Part shown: one piece after another, positions 9,570 to 17,427 of the stretch | Layout of the letters: every line of letters begins with the position of its first letter | Numbering within the stretch: position 1 is the first letter of the stretch | Source: Cupriavidus sp. BIS7 | GTDB taxonomy: Bacteria; Pseudomonadota; Gammaproteobacteria; Burkholderiales; Burkholderiaceae | Assembly: GCF_000292345.1 (NCBI RefSeq) | Contig: NZ_ALOU01000035.1 | Location: 20,377-84,376 of the forward strand | Direction of reading: 5' to 3' | Length of the DNA stretch: 64,000 nucleotides | Notes under the pieces: model-generated | What the model was told of the DNA's origin: nothing | Database searches by the model: none | Seen by the model: the letters and a program-made list of their open reading frames with translations, nothing else | Made by a program: the position numbers and the translations under genes

Positions 9570-9608
9570 GGCCACCGCCCGGTTATCTCGGGCGGTGGCC
9601 ATTTCCTT
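9570..9608. terminator. Strong hairpin between convergent genes
   Basis: Perfect 11-base inverted repeat GGCCACCGCCC (9570-9580) / GGGCGGTGGCC (9590-9600), 9-base loop, then ATTTCCTTT. It lies 42 bases after the cytochrome stop and before the convergent sigma-factor stop, so it may serve both directions. Confidence 0.8.
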
Positions 9609-9636
9609 TGGGATGCGGCAGCACTGTGCTGTCTGT

Positions 9637-10494
9637 CTAGTGCAGGTGCCGCAGCTTGTCCGGATTGCGCATGACGTAGATCGCCGCGATCATGCCGTTC
9701 TCGATATCGAGCGCGGTGGTCTGCAGTTCGCCATCGGCCTCACGCGTGACAAAGCCGGGCAGCCCGTTGATAAAGCACGCGCGCACGAAGGTCGAGCCGT
9801 TCTTCTGGAAGAACTTCGACAGCTGCGTATGCACCTTCAGGACTTCATCGAAGCCGAGCACCGGGTGGCCAATGGCCGGCCGCTTGCCGCCGCCATCCGC
9901 ATGCAGGCTGACGTCCGCGGCCAGCATCGCACCGAGCGCGCTCATGTCCCCGCTGCGCGACGCATCGAAAAACGCCTTTGCAAGCTCGATGCCGCGCTGC
10001 TTCTCCACGTGAAAGCGCGGGCGCGATTCCCTCACATGGGCGCGCGCCCGCGCTGCCAGCTGGCGGCAAGCGGCCGGATCGCGCTCGATTGTCACCGCAA
10101 CCTCGTCGAACTCCAGCCCAAATACGTCATGGAGCAGGAATGCCGCGCGCTCGAGCGGCGACAGCCGTTCCAGCGCAAGCATCAGCGGCAGCGTGACGTC
10201 CTCCTGCTCGTCCTCCTCGACGACAGGGTCCGGCAGCCACGGGCCGATGTAGGTCTCGCGCTGAAGCCGCGCGGACTTCAGTTCGTCCAGGCACATCCGC
10301 GTCACCATGCGGCGCAGGAACGCTTCGGGCACGCGCACCTCGGCGCGCTCGGCGTTCATCCAGCGGATGAACGCGTCCTGCACCACGTCCTCGGCCTCCG
10401 CGACCGACCCGAGCATCCGGTATGCGACGCGGATCAGCTTGTGCCGCAGTGGCTCGAAACTAGCCGCGGCGTCGGCGAGTTTGGCGTCCGGCAT
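9637..10494 (-). CDS. ECF41-family RNA polymerase sigma factor (SigJ-like)
   Basis: 285 residues: sigma region 2 (LIRVAYRMLGSVAEAEDVVQDAFIRW), region 4 (LSPLERAAFLLHDVFGLEFDEVA), then a SnoaL/NTF2-like C-terminal domain. All three ECF41 hallmarks are present: WLPDPV in the linker, DGGGKRPA in the extension and NPDKL near the C-terminus. In ECF41 the C-terminal domain takes the place of an anti-sigma factor, and the sigma usually controls only its neighbouring gene. Its ATG overlaps the stop of the upstream gene (ATGA), so the two are translationally coupled. Start at 10494 rather than the long upstream extension, which is antisense-like sequence inside the neighbouring gene. Confidence 0.93.
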   Translation of the reverse strand: MPDAKLADAAASFEPLRHKLIRVAYRMLGSVAEAEDVVQDAFIRWMNAERAEVRVPEAFLRRMVTRMCLDELKSARLQRETYIGPWLPDPVVEEDEQEDVTLPLMLALERLSPLERAAFLLHDVFGLEFDEVAVTIERDPAACRQLAARARAHVRESRPRFHVEKQRGIELAKAFFDASRSGDMSALGAMLAADVSLHADGGGKRPAIGHPVLGFDEVLKVHTQLSKFFQKNGSTFVRACFINGLPGFVTREADGELQTTALDIENGMIAAIYVMRNPDKLRHLH

Positions 10495-10964
10495 CAGGCA
10501 AACGCCTTGGCGGCGGCCTTGGCTACCGCCGGATCGACCCAAAGGCCGAAGCCAACCGCAAGGCGGTTCCAGCCATTGATCACGTTGATCATGAGCGTGA
10601 GCTTCACCTGCTCTTCCTCCGTAAAGTGGGCGTTGAGCGCCGTACGCGCACCGTCGATTGCATGACCTTCGGAAAGCCGGGTCAATGCTTCGGTCCAGCC
10701 AAGCGCCGCGCGTTCGCGATCCGTGTAGCACGGCGCCTCGCGCCAGGCGGACAGCAGGTACAGCCGTTGCTCGGTCTCGCCTCGCTGGCGCGCATCAGCC
10801 GTGTGCATGTTAATGCAGTTTGCGCAGCCATTGATCTGCGATGCGCGGACTTCGACGAGCGACACCAGGCCCGGCTCAAGGCTTGACGCAACGGCAAGCG
10901 ACATGCCCATCCAGGACTTCATTTGGGCGGGAGCGGCGGCGAACGGGTCGAATTTTGCAGTCAT
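10494..10964 (-). CDS. Carboxymuconolactone decarboxylase/AhpD-like protein (ECF41 partner)
   Basis: 156 residues of the alkylhydroperoxidase-like CMD family. The motif ASQINGCANCINMHTADAR holds the CxxC redox pair and the nearby His expected for AhpD-type peroxidases. ECF41 sigma genes are typically next to a carboxymuconolactone decarboxylase, oxidoreductase or epimerase gene, so this is the standard partner and probable main target. The start at 10964 follows ACAGGAGATGGAACC; upstream codons have no homology. It overlaps the sigma gene by 4 bases. A matching ECF41 promoter is seen at 11001-11028. Confidence 0.93.
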   Translation of the reverse strand: MTAKFDPFAAAPAQMKSWMGMSLAVASSLEPGLVSLVEVRASQINGCANCINMHTADARQRGETEQRLYLLSAWREAPCYTDRERAALGWTEALTRLSEGHAIDGARTALNAHFTEEEQVKLTLMINVINGWNRLAVGFGLWVDPAVAKAAAKAFA

Positions 10965-11000
10965 GGTTCCATCTCCTGTTGTGTGAGGTTCCGATGACAT

Positions 11001-11028
11001 GACGAGCGAGCCCCCCTTGTGTGTGACA
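11001..11028 (-). promoter_or_regulatory. Putative ECF41-dependent promoter
   Basis: On the minus strand TGTCACA (11022-11028) and CGTC (11001-11004) are separated by 17 bases, 36 bases before the partner-gene ATG. The published ECF41 consensus, from memory, is TGTCACA-N16-CGTC. The match of both boxes in the expected place supports positive autoregulation of the two-gene operon. Confidence 0.75.
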
Positions 11029-11145
11029 TCGGGGCGAAAAATTTTTCGGGGGGGCGAAGCCGGTTGTCCTACAACCGCTGCGCCAGCGGAACCTTCCGTG
11101 ACGTGTCGCCGTCGAACACTGCTTTGAACGACATTGGAAAGCGGC

Positions 11146-11298
11146 ATGCATAAGACAATCTTCGGCGCAATCGGTCTTGCACTTCTACTGGCCGCAATTC
11201 AGGGATGCGCAACGGCAGGCGGGTCTGGTGACCGGCAATCCAGCGTCACCGTGTACGGCACGGTCGATGCCGGTGTCAGCACCACACGGGACAGGTAG
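11146..11298 (+). CDS. Small lipoprotein with a porin-N-terminus-like tail
   Basis: A 50-residue reading frame. It starts MHKTIFGAIGLALLLAAIQGC, a lipoprotein signal peptide with Cys21 as the probable lipidated residue, and continues CATAGGSGDRQSS. The last 18 residues, SVTVYGTVDAGVSTTRDR, strongly resemble the first beta-strand of mature trimeric porins (SVTLYGVVDAG). TTGGAAAGCGGC precedes the ATG as a weak ribosome site. It may be a real small outer-membrane lipoprotein or a remnant of a porin gene joined to a lipoprotein signal. No known function. Confidence 0.55.
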   Translation: MHKTIFGAIGLALLLAAIQGCATAGGSGDRQSSVTVYGTVDAGVSTTRDR

Positions 11299-11392
11299 GC
11301 CCGCGCCGCATCGACTGTCCCGGTGGACCCGGTGGACAGTGTGAATCGTCTAAGATGAATGCCTTTTTCGATCCACTGTCCCACGTCTGACC

Positions 11393-11836
11393 ATGGCCCG
11401 CCTCAAGCTTGACCTGCCCGCCGACCAGTTCTGCTATTCCACCCACCTGACCGTACGCGTCACCGACATCAACGCAGCCAACCATCTGGCCAACGATTCG
11501 ATGATCTCGATGATCTCGGAAGCGCGCGCACGATTTCTCTATGAATACGGCAGCGAAGGCGACCGTGTGGACGGCGCCGGCATCATCGTCACGGACCTGG
11601 CGACGATGTACCGCAAGGAAGCCCACGCCCGAGACCAACTGCTGTTCGAAGTGGGCGTGATGGACTTCAACAGGTACGGCGGCGACATCATTTTCCGCAT
11701 TACCCGGCCGCAGGACGGCGCCCTGATCGCCATGGCCAAGTCCGGCTTTGTCTTCTTCGACTACGCAACCACGCGCGTGGTGCCAATGCCGGAAGGCTTC
11801 GCGGCGCGCTTCCCCAAGGTGAACTGGATCGATTGA
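11393..11836 (+). CDS. 4HBT-family acyl-CoA thioesterase
   Basis: 147 residues with a hotdog fold pattern: TVRVTDINAANHLANDSMISMISEARARFLYEYG matches the 4-hydroxybenzoyl-CoA thioesterase/FadM-like family, with Asp and Asn in DINAANH near the catalytic site. It would hydrolyse acyl-CoA thioesters in the cytoplasm. ATG at 11393, shortly after a short AT-containing leader; no strong ribosome site. Convergent with the VOC gene, 2 bases between stops. Confidence 0.85.
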   Translation: MARLKLDLPADQFCYSTHLTVRVTDINAANHLANDSMISMISEARARFLYEYGSEGDRVDGAGIIVTDLATMYRKEAHARDQLLFEVGVMDFNRYGGDIIFRITRPQDGALIAMAKSGFVFFDYATTRVVPMPEGFAARFPKVNWID

Positions 11837-11838
11837 GT

Positions 11839-12333
11839 TCAGGGCTGGCTGCGGCCCAGCCGTGCCGCCTCTATCGCGGCGATGTCGATCTTCCTCATCG
11901 TCATCATCGCCTCGAATGCGCGTCTTGCCGCCGCGCGGTCGGGGCTGGTTACCGCATCGGTCAGCGCGCGCGGGGTGATCTGCCATGACAAGCCCCAGCG
12001 GTCCCTGCACCAGCCACAGGCATTTTCCTGGCCGCCATTGCCGACGATTGCATTCCACAAGCGGTCGGTTTCGGCCTGGTCGTCCGTCGCAATCTGGAAG
12101 GAAAAGGCCTCGTTGTGCTTGCAATGGGGACCGCCATTGAGCCCCAGACAGGGGATGCCGACAACGGTGAACTCGACTGTCAGCACATCGCCCTCCTTGC
12201 CATTGGGGTAGTCTCCCGGCGCGCGATGGACCGCGCCAACTGCGCTGTCGGGGAACGTTTGAGCATAGAAGTTTGCGGCGTCCAGGGCGTCGCGGTCGTA
12301 CCACAGGCAAATCGTGTTCTTTTTGCTACCCAT
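11839..12333 (-). CDS. VOC-family protein, PhnB/3-demethylubiquinone methyltransferase-like
   Basis: 164 residues of the glyoxalase/VOC superfamily. NTICLWYDRDALDAANFYAQTFP at the start, CLGLNGGPHCKHNEAFSFQI in the middle and CGWCRDRWGLSWQITP near the end are the typical PhnB-like pattern. Despite the historical 3-demethylubiquinone name, members are mostly of unknown catalytic function. Start at 12333 has AGGAGACTCGAG directly before it; the longer frame upstream is Arg-rich and not conserved-looking. Confidence 0.88.
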   Translation of the reverse strand: MGSKKNTICLWYDRDALDAANFYAQTFPDSAVGAVHRAPGDYPNGKEGDVLTVEFTVVGIPCLGLNGGPHCKHNEAFSFQIATDDQAETDRLWNAIVGNGGQENACGWCRDRWGLSWQITPRALTDAVTSPDRAAARRAFEAMMTMRKIDIAAIEAARLGRSQP

Positions 12334-12521
12334 CTCGAGTCTCCTGAGAATCGCGGAACATTGGCGCGCCGGTGCCCCCGAAGCCGCACGTCTTCGCGGC
12401 CGGCGCCCCTCAAAGGGTAGGACGCCTGTCCCGAAAAATTGTTTCTCGGCCACGAATCCCGGCGGCTGGTAGCGCCGGCGGCACATCGATACGTCGGGAC
12501 GCAGGGCTCACCGCCCCCTTA

Positions 12522-13061
12522 TCACCGTCTGAGCAGAGGCGTCACGATGTGCTCAAGCCGCTCGGCTGTCCACGCGGGACTGTCGTCGTCCCAGCCGTTA
12601 TCGGCAAGCATCCCCGCGCGGTCGATCGTGAAGTTCACGGGCAGGCGCCAGACCCGGCCGTAGCCGCCCGCATAGGCTCCACCGAGCAGCCCCACCGGAA
12701 ACGCAAGGCTGGAAGCCATCTTGCGCACGTCGGCGAGTGAATCCGGGGTGTCCAGGCTGAAGCCGAGCACGGTCAGCCCCTCCCTGGCGTGGGCCGCGGC
12801 GTATGCCGACAAGACAGGCAGTTCCGTATGGCACGGGCCGCACCAGGTTGCCCAGAACGTCAGAATCACCACCTGGCCATGCAGGTCTCGCGTATCGATG
12901 GTGCGTCCGTCCAGCGTGCGCAGTGCCAGCGGCGGTGCGGGCCGGCCAACCGCCAGGCTGTCCGCATGGGCAAGCGCATGCCATCCACCAAGCGCAGGCG
13001 CGCACGCGAGCGCGGAGGCACGGCGCAACCAGTTGCGGCGGGAAGTCAGGTCAGAATGCAT
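12522..13061 (-). CDS. TlpA-family periplasmic thiol:disulfide oxidoreductase
   Basis: 179 residues: a signal sequence with twin Arg (SRRNWLRRASALACAPALGG), then a thioredoxin fold with active site WATWCGPC, RTIDTRDLHGQVVILTF and the cis-Pro region RLPVNFTIDR. It should reduce disulfides or maintain cysteines of an exported metalloprotein. Its ATG overlaps the 3' end of the upstream outer-membrane-protein gene by 11 bases, so the two are coupled. That partner has a Cys-rich mature N-terminus (CATCGCSLS), a plausible client (inference). Confidence 0.9.
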   Translation of the reverse strand: MHSDLTSRRNWLRRASALACAPALGGWHALAHADSLAVGRPAPPLALRTLDGRTIDTRDLHGQVVILTFWATWCGPCHTELPVLSAYAAAHAREGLTVLGFSLDTPDSLADVRKMASSLAFPVGLLGGAYAGGYGRVWRLPVNFTIDRAGMLADNGWDDDSPAWTAERLEHIVTPLLRR

Positions 13062-14094
13062 AAGACACCCCCGCGTTACCGGTCCAGCGGGGGAACAGTT
13101 GATACCCCTTCAGATTGCTGTAGATCGCCTTCTGGACGAAGGCGTACATGGTCACGTGCTCGCCTACGGCAACGGTGACGCCAGGGCTCACGTAGAGCAC
13201 GCTGCCTCCCGTACTGATCGTATCGGCAAGTGCGCCCTGGTCCGTCCGCTTGTTGGTGAAATTGAACTGCAGCTGCGGCACCACCTTCGGGTTGATGACA
13301 TAGCGCACGCCGGAACTGACGGTCAGCAGATTGCCGGGACGGTAGTCGGCATTCACGTCATGCAGCCGCTGCATCACCGCCGCCTGGAATTGGCCGTTCA
13401 CGAACGCGTCGAAATTCTGGCTGACTGGCTGGTAGTAGTACGCGCCAAGAATCAGGTCGGTGCTGCCCGTACCCGGTTGCAGGCTTGCGTCAAGCGCCTG
13501 GCCCGCAGCGGCATTCGGGCCTGACGAGAAAAACACCGGGCGCCCCACGGTGGCACCGGTAACCACATTCTGGCCGCCGTACGCGCCAGTCGGCAGTTTC
13601 ACGCCCAGTTGCACACCGAGGTTTCGCGTAGGCAGAAAGCCCTGATACGTGCCGATCAGCCTGATATCGCCAAGCCCGCTGGCCGTGACGCCGCTCACGT
13701 TATCCGGCGTGAGCTGGTCGGAGGTGGCGTTGCCATACGTGGTATGGCTGCGGTCGATAATCGGCACGATCGTGCTGAAGTTCCAGCTGCTGTTCGGGCT
13801 ATAGCTCAGGCCAAGGTTGTAGTAGCGGTTGATGGTCTGCTTCTCCACCTCCTGGCTGCCGCCGGCGTCGTTGATCGCGGCGGCCTGCGAGGCCGGAACG
13901 GCTTCCGTACCGTGGCGCAACTGGTTCTGGTTGATAAAGCTGTAGTCAAGGCTGATGCGCCATCCCGGCATCGATGAGTAGCCCATCGCGGCATCGGCGC
14001 TGAGCGAGCAGCCACAGGTGGCGCATGCCTGCGCGGCCATGGGCAGCGCGGCGGTGGAAACGGCTAGGAGAAGTGAAAACCGGCTGGATGCCAT
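13051..14094 (-). CDS. Outer-membrane beta-barrel protein with Cys-rich N-terminus (phenol MetA-like)
   Basis: 347 residues. Signal peptide ending MAAQA, then CATCGCSLSADAAMGYS: three cysteines right at the mature N-terminus. The rest shows alternating beta-strand pattern, LGDIRLIGTYQGFLP, GVQLGVKLPTGAYGG and a C-terminal aromatic (AGVSYAF), as in the MetA-pathway-of-phenol-degradation/transporter family. The clustered cysteines could bind metal or haem; no substrate can be named. Start at 14094 is at the signal peptide Met; upstream sequence has no coding character. Followed and overlapped by the TlpA gene. Confidence 0.8.
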   Translation of the reverse strand: MASSRFSLLLAVSTAALPMAAQACATCGCSLSADAAMGYSSMPGWRISLDYSFINQNQLRHGTEAVPASQAAAINDAGGSQEVEKQTINRYYNLGLSYSPNSSWNFSTIVPIIDRSHTTYGNATSDQLTPDNVSGVTASGLGDIRLIGTYQGFLPTRNLGVQLGVKLPTGAYGGQNVVTGATVGRPVFFSSGPNAAAGQALDASLQPGTGSTDLILGAYYYQPVSQNFDAFVNGQFQAAVMQRLHDVNADYRPGNLLTVSSGVRYVINPKVVPQLQFNFTNKRTDQGALADTISTGGSVLYVSPGVTVAVGEHVTMYAFVQKAIYSNLKGYQLFPRWTGNAGVSYAF

Positions 14095-14299
14095 GCTGAT
14101 GCCAATGAGAAAGCTCGGCCCCGCAACAGCCTTGCCCCGAAAATTCCGGCAAAAGTTGAGTGGGCGCCACTGCAACTGGCAGGGAGCGCCATATTTGCGG
14201 CACGGATTATCCCACTGTGCGCCTTGCGCACCGAGGAAGGCAGCCTGCGACGCGTGGTCGCACGTTGCAATCACGCATCGGCGCATGCCTGCCTGGTGC

Positions 14300-14965
14300 T
14301 TACTGGTTCTCGATCCACTGGATGGCAAAGCGCATCAATTCCTTGCCATTGGGGATATCCAGCTTTTCCTTGATGTTGGCCTGATGCGTCTCGACGGTCT
14401 TGATGCTCCGGTTGAGCTTCCCAGCGATCTCGCGTGTGCTGAAGCCAAGTCCGATCAGGTGCAGAACCTCGAACTCGCGTTCCGAAAGGCTCTGCACGGC
14501 GCCATCCGCGCATTTCCTTGGAACGGTCAGCGCCCGCGCCAGCTTGCCGTGCATTGCCGCACTCAGGTAGATGTTGCCTGCCAGCACCTCATGGATGGCG
14601 CGCATGATATGTTCCGTGGCCTCCAGCTTCATCAGATACCCGTTTGCCCCGGCGCGCAGCGCGCGTTCGGCAAACAGCGTTTCATCATGCATGCTGAGGA
14701 CGAGAATCGCCAGGCACGGGTGATGTTGCCGAAGTGTCCTGACAAGATCCAGACCGGAGTCCGTGTGCAGGCTCAGGTCCACAATGGCCATGTCAGGCTC
14801 GCAGGCCATCTGCTCCAGCGCTTCGTCGGCGCTGCCGGCCGTACAGCAGACATGCAGATCCTCGTGCAGATTCAGCAAGTTGGCCAACCCCTCGCGGATG
14901 ATGGGATGGTCATCCACGATAAGGACCTTGGCAGCGTGGCACTGGCTACATGGCTTGGCTTGCAT
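14300..14965 (-). CDS. NarL/FixJ-family response regulator
   Basis: 221 residues: receiver domain (VLIVDDHP, phospho-acceptor Asp63 in AIVDLSLH) and C-terminal LuxR-type HTH (LSEREFEVLHLIGLGFSTREIAGKL). It follows the histidine kinase gene with a 20-base overlap, so the two form an operon and a cognate pair. Likely a transcription activator or repressor; the target genes are unknown. The nearest candidates are the divergent DxYTDGA-repeat gene and the TlpA/outer-membrane pair just downstream on the same strand. Confidence 0.92.
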   Translation of the reverse strand: MQAKPCSQCHAAKVLIVDDHPIIREGLANLLNLHEDLHVCCTAGSADEALEQMACEPDMAIVDLSLHTDSGLDLVRTLRQHHPCLAILVLSMHDETLFAERALRAGANGYLMKLEATEHIMRAIHEVLAGNIYLSAAMHGKLARALTVPRKCADGAVQSLSEREFEVLHLIGLGFSTREIAGKLNRSIKTVETHQANIKEKLDIPNGKELMRFAIQWIENQ

Positions 14966-16616
14966 GGCCCGGGCTCCCCGGAATCGGATAACTGATTGCA
15001 ACCGTGGTACCACCGAAGGCATTGCGGGTGACCGCGCACGAGCCGCCGAGCAGGCTCGCGCGATGACGCAGGTTATGAAGCCCCAGTCCCGATGCCGACT
15101 CCACCTGGCCCGCTTCAATCCCCACACCGTCGTCGCTGATGGAAAGCCTCTGCATGCCGCCTTCGCGTTCCAGATCGATCCAGATGCGCTGGCCGTGGCT
15201 GTACTTCAGCGCGTTGTTGACGGCCTCCTGTGCCGCCCGATACAGGTTGATCTGCATTGGCGAATCCAGCGGCCCCACGTCCTGGGCAATGCGGAGCTTG
15301 CAGTCAATGCCGTTCAGTGCGCCAGTCGTCTGTGCCAGCCCTTGCAGCGCAGCGGAAAGCCCACCGGATTCCATCGCAACCGGATCGAGGCCATGGGCAA
15401 TCTTGCGCGCCATCAGCGACGCCTGACTGACCAGTTCGACGATCTTGGCCGCCTCCGCTGCGGCCGGGTGTCCCTGCTTCTGCAGTTGCTGGCTCAGCGT
15501 GGTGCAATAGAAACCCAGGCTGGTAAGGTGTTGCCCAAGCCCATCGTGGATCTCCCGGCCGATAAGCCGCTGTTGATGATCGCCGATCCGGATCAACTCC
15601 GCTTCCAGCCGGCGACGCCGTGCCATCTGCAGCTTCAGTGCGATGTTTGCCTGCTCCAGGTCCCAGGTACGCTCCTGCACGCGCCGTTCCAGTTCGATAT
15701 GCGATTCCACCAGCAGGCTACGGGCACGTCTTTCCTGCGCATGCGCCGCCACGAGCAGCAGTCCGGTCACCGCCACGACATTCGCGAATGCACACCATCG
15801 TACGAGGCTGTCCACGGGAAGATCCGCGGCAAACGGGCCGGTGCCCTGCGCAGTACCCCAGATGGCAATGATCGAGACCATCAAGGTTGCGAGGCTCGTG
15901 CCAAGGTGGTCGAAGCGGAGCGCGGCCCAGACAACAAACGGGAACACCGCCAGCGCCGCGGGATAGTAGCCATGCCCGGCAAGCTGCGGAGCGCCGAAGA
16001 TCAGGTAGCTCGCCCACAGCATCGCTATTGCCAGTCCGCACGCTTCCACGACCTGCGGCGCGGAGCGAAAGGGGCTCCGGTACGCGAACAGGCTCAGCAA
16101 TGGGGGGGCCACCACGAGAACCCCCATCATGTCACCGAGCCACCATTTCAGAATGGCGGTGCGGTACTCGCTTGCCGACACCACGCCCCCGGCCAGCAGG
16201 GCGGTTGCACCAATCAGTGCGCTCACTGCAGTGCTGATTGTTGCGCCAATGATGATGAAGGCGAGCACGTCCCGGATGCGATCGAGGGTGATCTGGAACC
16301 TGGCCACTCGCTTCAACAACAATGTGGCCGTCAGCGCGCCAGTCGTTGCGCCAATGCCGATCGCCGCCGCGACTATCGCCGGCACCCCCACCGACATGTT
16401 GGCCAGCATGGAACCGATTGCAATGCCGGGGGCGATGCTCAGTCCCATCGTTAGCAGCGCAACGAGAGCAATTCCACTGGAAGGCCACACCAGGGACACC
16501 GCACCGCCCACTACGGCATACATGAGTCCCAGCTTCGCACCCGCGAAGTACGCCAACGCGACAACTCCGGTTTGAATGAGGAGGCCTAGCCTCGACTTGT
16601 GCGGATTGCTGACCAT
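14946..16616 (-). CDS. MASE1-domain sensor histidine kinase (NarX/UhpB type)
   Basis: 556 residues: about eight membrane segments in an N-terminal MASE1 sensor domain (1-292), a short helical linker (295-345), HisKA_3 with His357 in IGREIHDGLGQHL, and an HATPase with NALKYSHG (N box) and DDGVGI (G1). It would sense a membrane or envelope signal and phosphorylate the overlapping response regulator. GAGGCAAAC precedes the ATG. UhpB-like architecture; ligand unknown. Confidence 0.92.
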   Translation of the reverse strand: MVSNPHKSRLGLLIQTGVVALAYFAGAKLGLMYAVVGGAVSLVWPSSGIALVALLTMGLSIAPGIAIGSMLANMSVGVPAIVAAAIGIGATTGALTATLLLKRVARFQITLDRIRDVLAFIIIGATISTAVSALIGATALLAGGVVSASEYRTAILKWWLGDMMGVLVVAPPLLSLFAYRSPFRSAPQVVEACGLAIAMLWASYLIFGAPQLAGHGYYPAALAVFPFVVWAALRFDHLGTSLATLMVSIIAIWGTAQGTGPFAADLPVDSLVRWCAFANVVAVTGLLLVAAHAQERRARSLLVESHIELERRVQERTWDLEQANIALKLQMARRRRLEAELIRIGDHQQRLIGREIHDGLGQHLTSLGFYCTTLSQQLQKQGHPAAAEAAKIVELVSQASLMARKIAHGLDPVAMESGGLSAALQGLAQTTGALNGIDCKLRIAQDVGPLDSPMQINLYRAAQEAVNNALKYSHGQRIWIDLEREGGMQRLSISDDGVGIEAGQVESASGLGLHNLRHRASLLGGSCAVTRNAFGGTTVAISYPIPGSPGHASQAM

Positions 16617-16988
16617 GTTTGCCTCAAATTCTCGGGACAGACCGTCAAGTCATTCTTCTCGCTTCATAAAACGACAATACTGCTACAAAAGCCAAAGTCC
16701 AGTTAATTTATGGCAAATCAAGCGTTCACCTGCGCTGCGTGCGGCAGCAATGTCTGCTCTGAATCTATGCCAGAACGCTGCGGTGCGGAAAGGTCTGCCA
16801 AACGAAATCGGCCAGCGCCTCCCGCCCTTTCAGATAGGGCAATCCCCTATCCGCTTTTCAGATCAGTGCCTTATTCATCCACACACCGTCAACACGTACA
16901 GTGCAGTGGTGCGAACGTACGCATTCAAAGCCGGAGCGAAAAAAATTCGTTCGCGGACCCTGCAACCACGTGGACAGGAGGTGAAGAA
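16617..16988. other. AT-richer intergenic region upstream of kinase and repeat-protein genes
   Basis: 372 bases between divergent genes, with an AT-rich stretch at about 16655-16715. The reading frame upstream of the small secreted protein is not convincing as coding. It should contain promoters for both directions. A purine-rich AGGAGGTGAAGAA just before 16989 is a near-perfect ribosome site. Confidence 0.5.
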
Positions 16989-17240
16989 ATGATCAAGACA
17001 CTCTTACTGCTCGTTGGGGCGAGCGCGGCGATTGGCGTTGGTACGGCATATGCCGGGATCGGGCCACGGGATGTCTACACGGACGGCGCCAGCACCATGG
17101 GGCCGCGAGACCCATATACGGACGGGGGCATGAAATTTGACGTCTATTCGGACGGCGCACGCGTGGTGGATAAGCGCGACGTCTACACCGATGGCGCGAG
17201 TGTGGTGGATAAGCGCGACGCGTTCACCGACGGCGCGTGA
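16989..17240 (+). CDS. Small secreted protein with five DxYTDGA repeats
   Basis: 83 residues: signal peptide (1-22, ending GTAYA) and then five short repeats with the core D-[VPA]-[YF]-[TS]-D-G-[AG]: RDVYTDGAST, RDPYTDGGM, FDVYSDGAR, RDVYTDGAS, RDAFTDGA, spaced 11-13 residues. Acidic and aromatic residues at fixed spacing would suit metal-ion or surface binding, but the family is uncharacterised. Excellent ribosome site AGGAGGTGAA. It lies opposite a two-component system and is followed by a strong terminator, so it is a monocistronic, probably well-expressed gene. Confidence 0.85.
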   Translation: MIKTLLLLVGASAAIGVGTAYAGIGPRDVYTDGASTMGPRDPYTDGGMKFDVYSDGARVVDKRDVYTDGASVVDKRDAFTDGA

Positions 17241-17331
17241 GCCGACGGCGGCAACATGTAAGCGACTACAGAAGCATCCGCGAATGGATGCATGAGCGAC
17301 ACAGGTAATCCTCAGCTCTTCCGCCCAGCAG

Positions 17332-17362
17332 ATCCCCCGGCATCGTCCGGGGGATTTTGTTT
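17332..17362 (+). terminator. Rho-independent terminator
   Basis: Perfect 9-base stem ATCCCCCGG (17332-17340) / CCGGGGGAT (17347-17355), 6-base loop, then TTTGTTTG. It is 91 bases after the repeat-protein stop and 66 bases before the convergent Ap4A phosphorylase stop. Confidence 0.85.
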
Positions 17363-17427
17363 GTGGCGTGCTGATTCGTGCGGCCCAGGCTGCGGCGAGT
17401 AGATTTGCCCACCCAGCAAGTAAAGCC

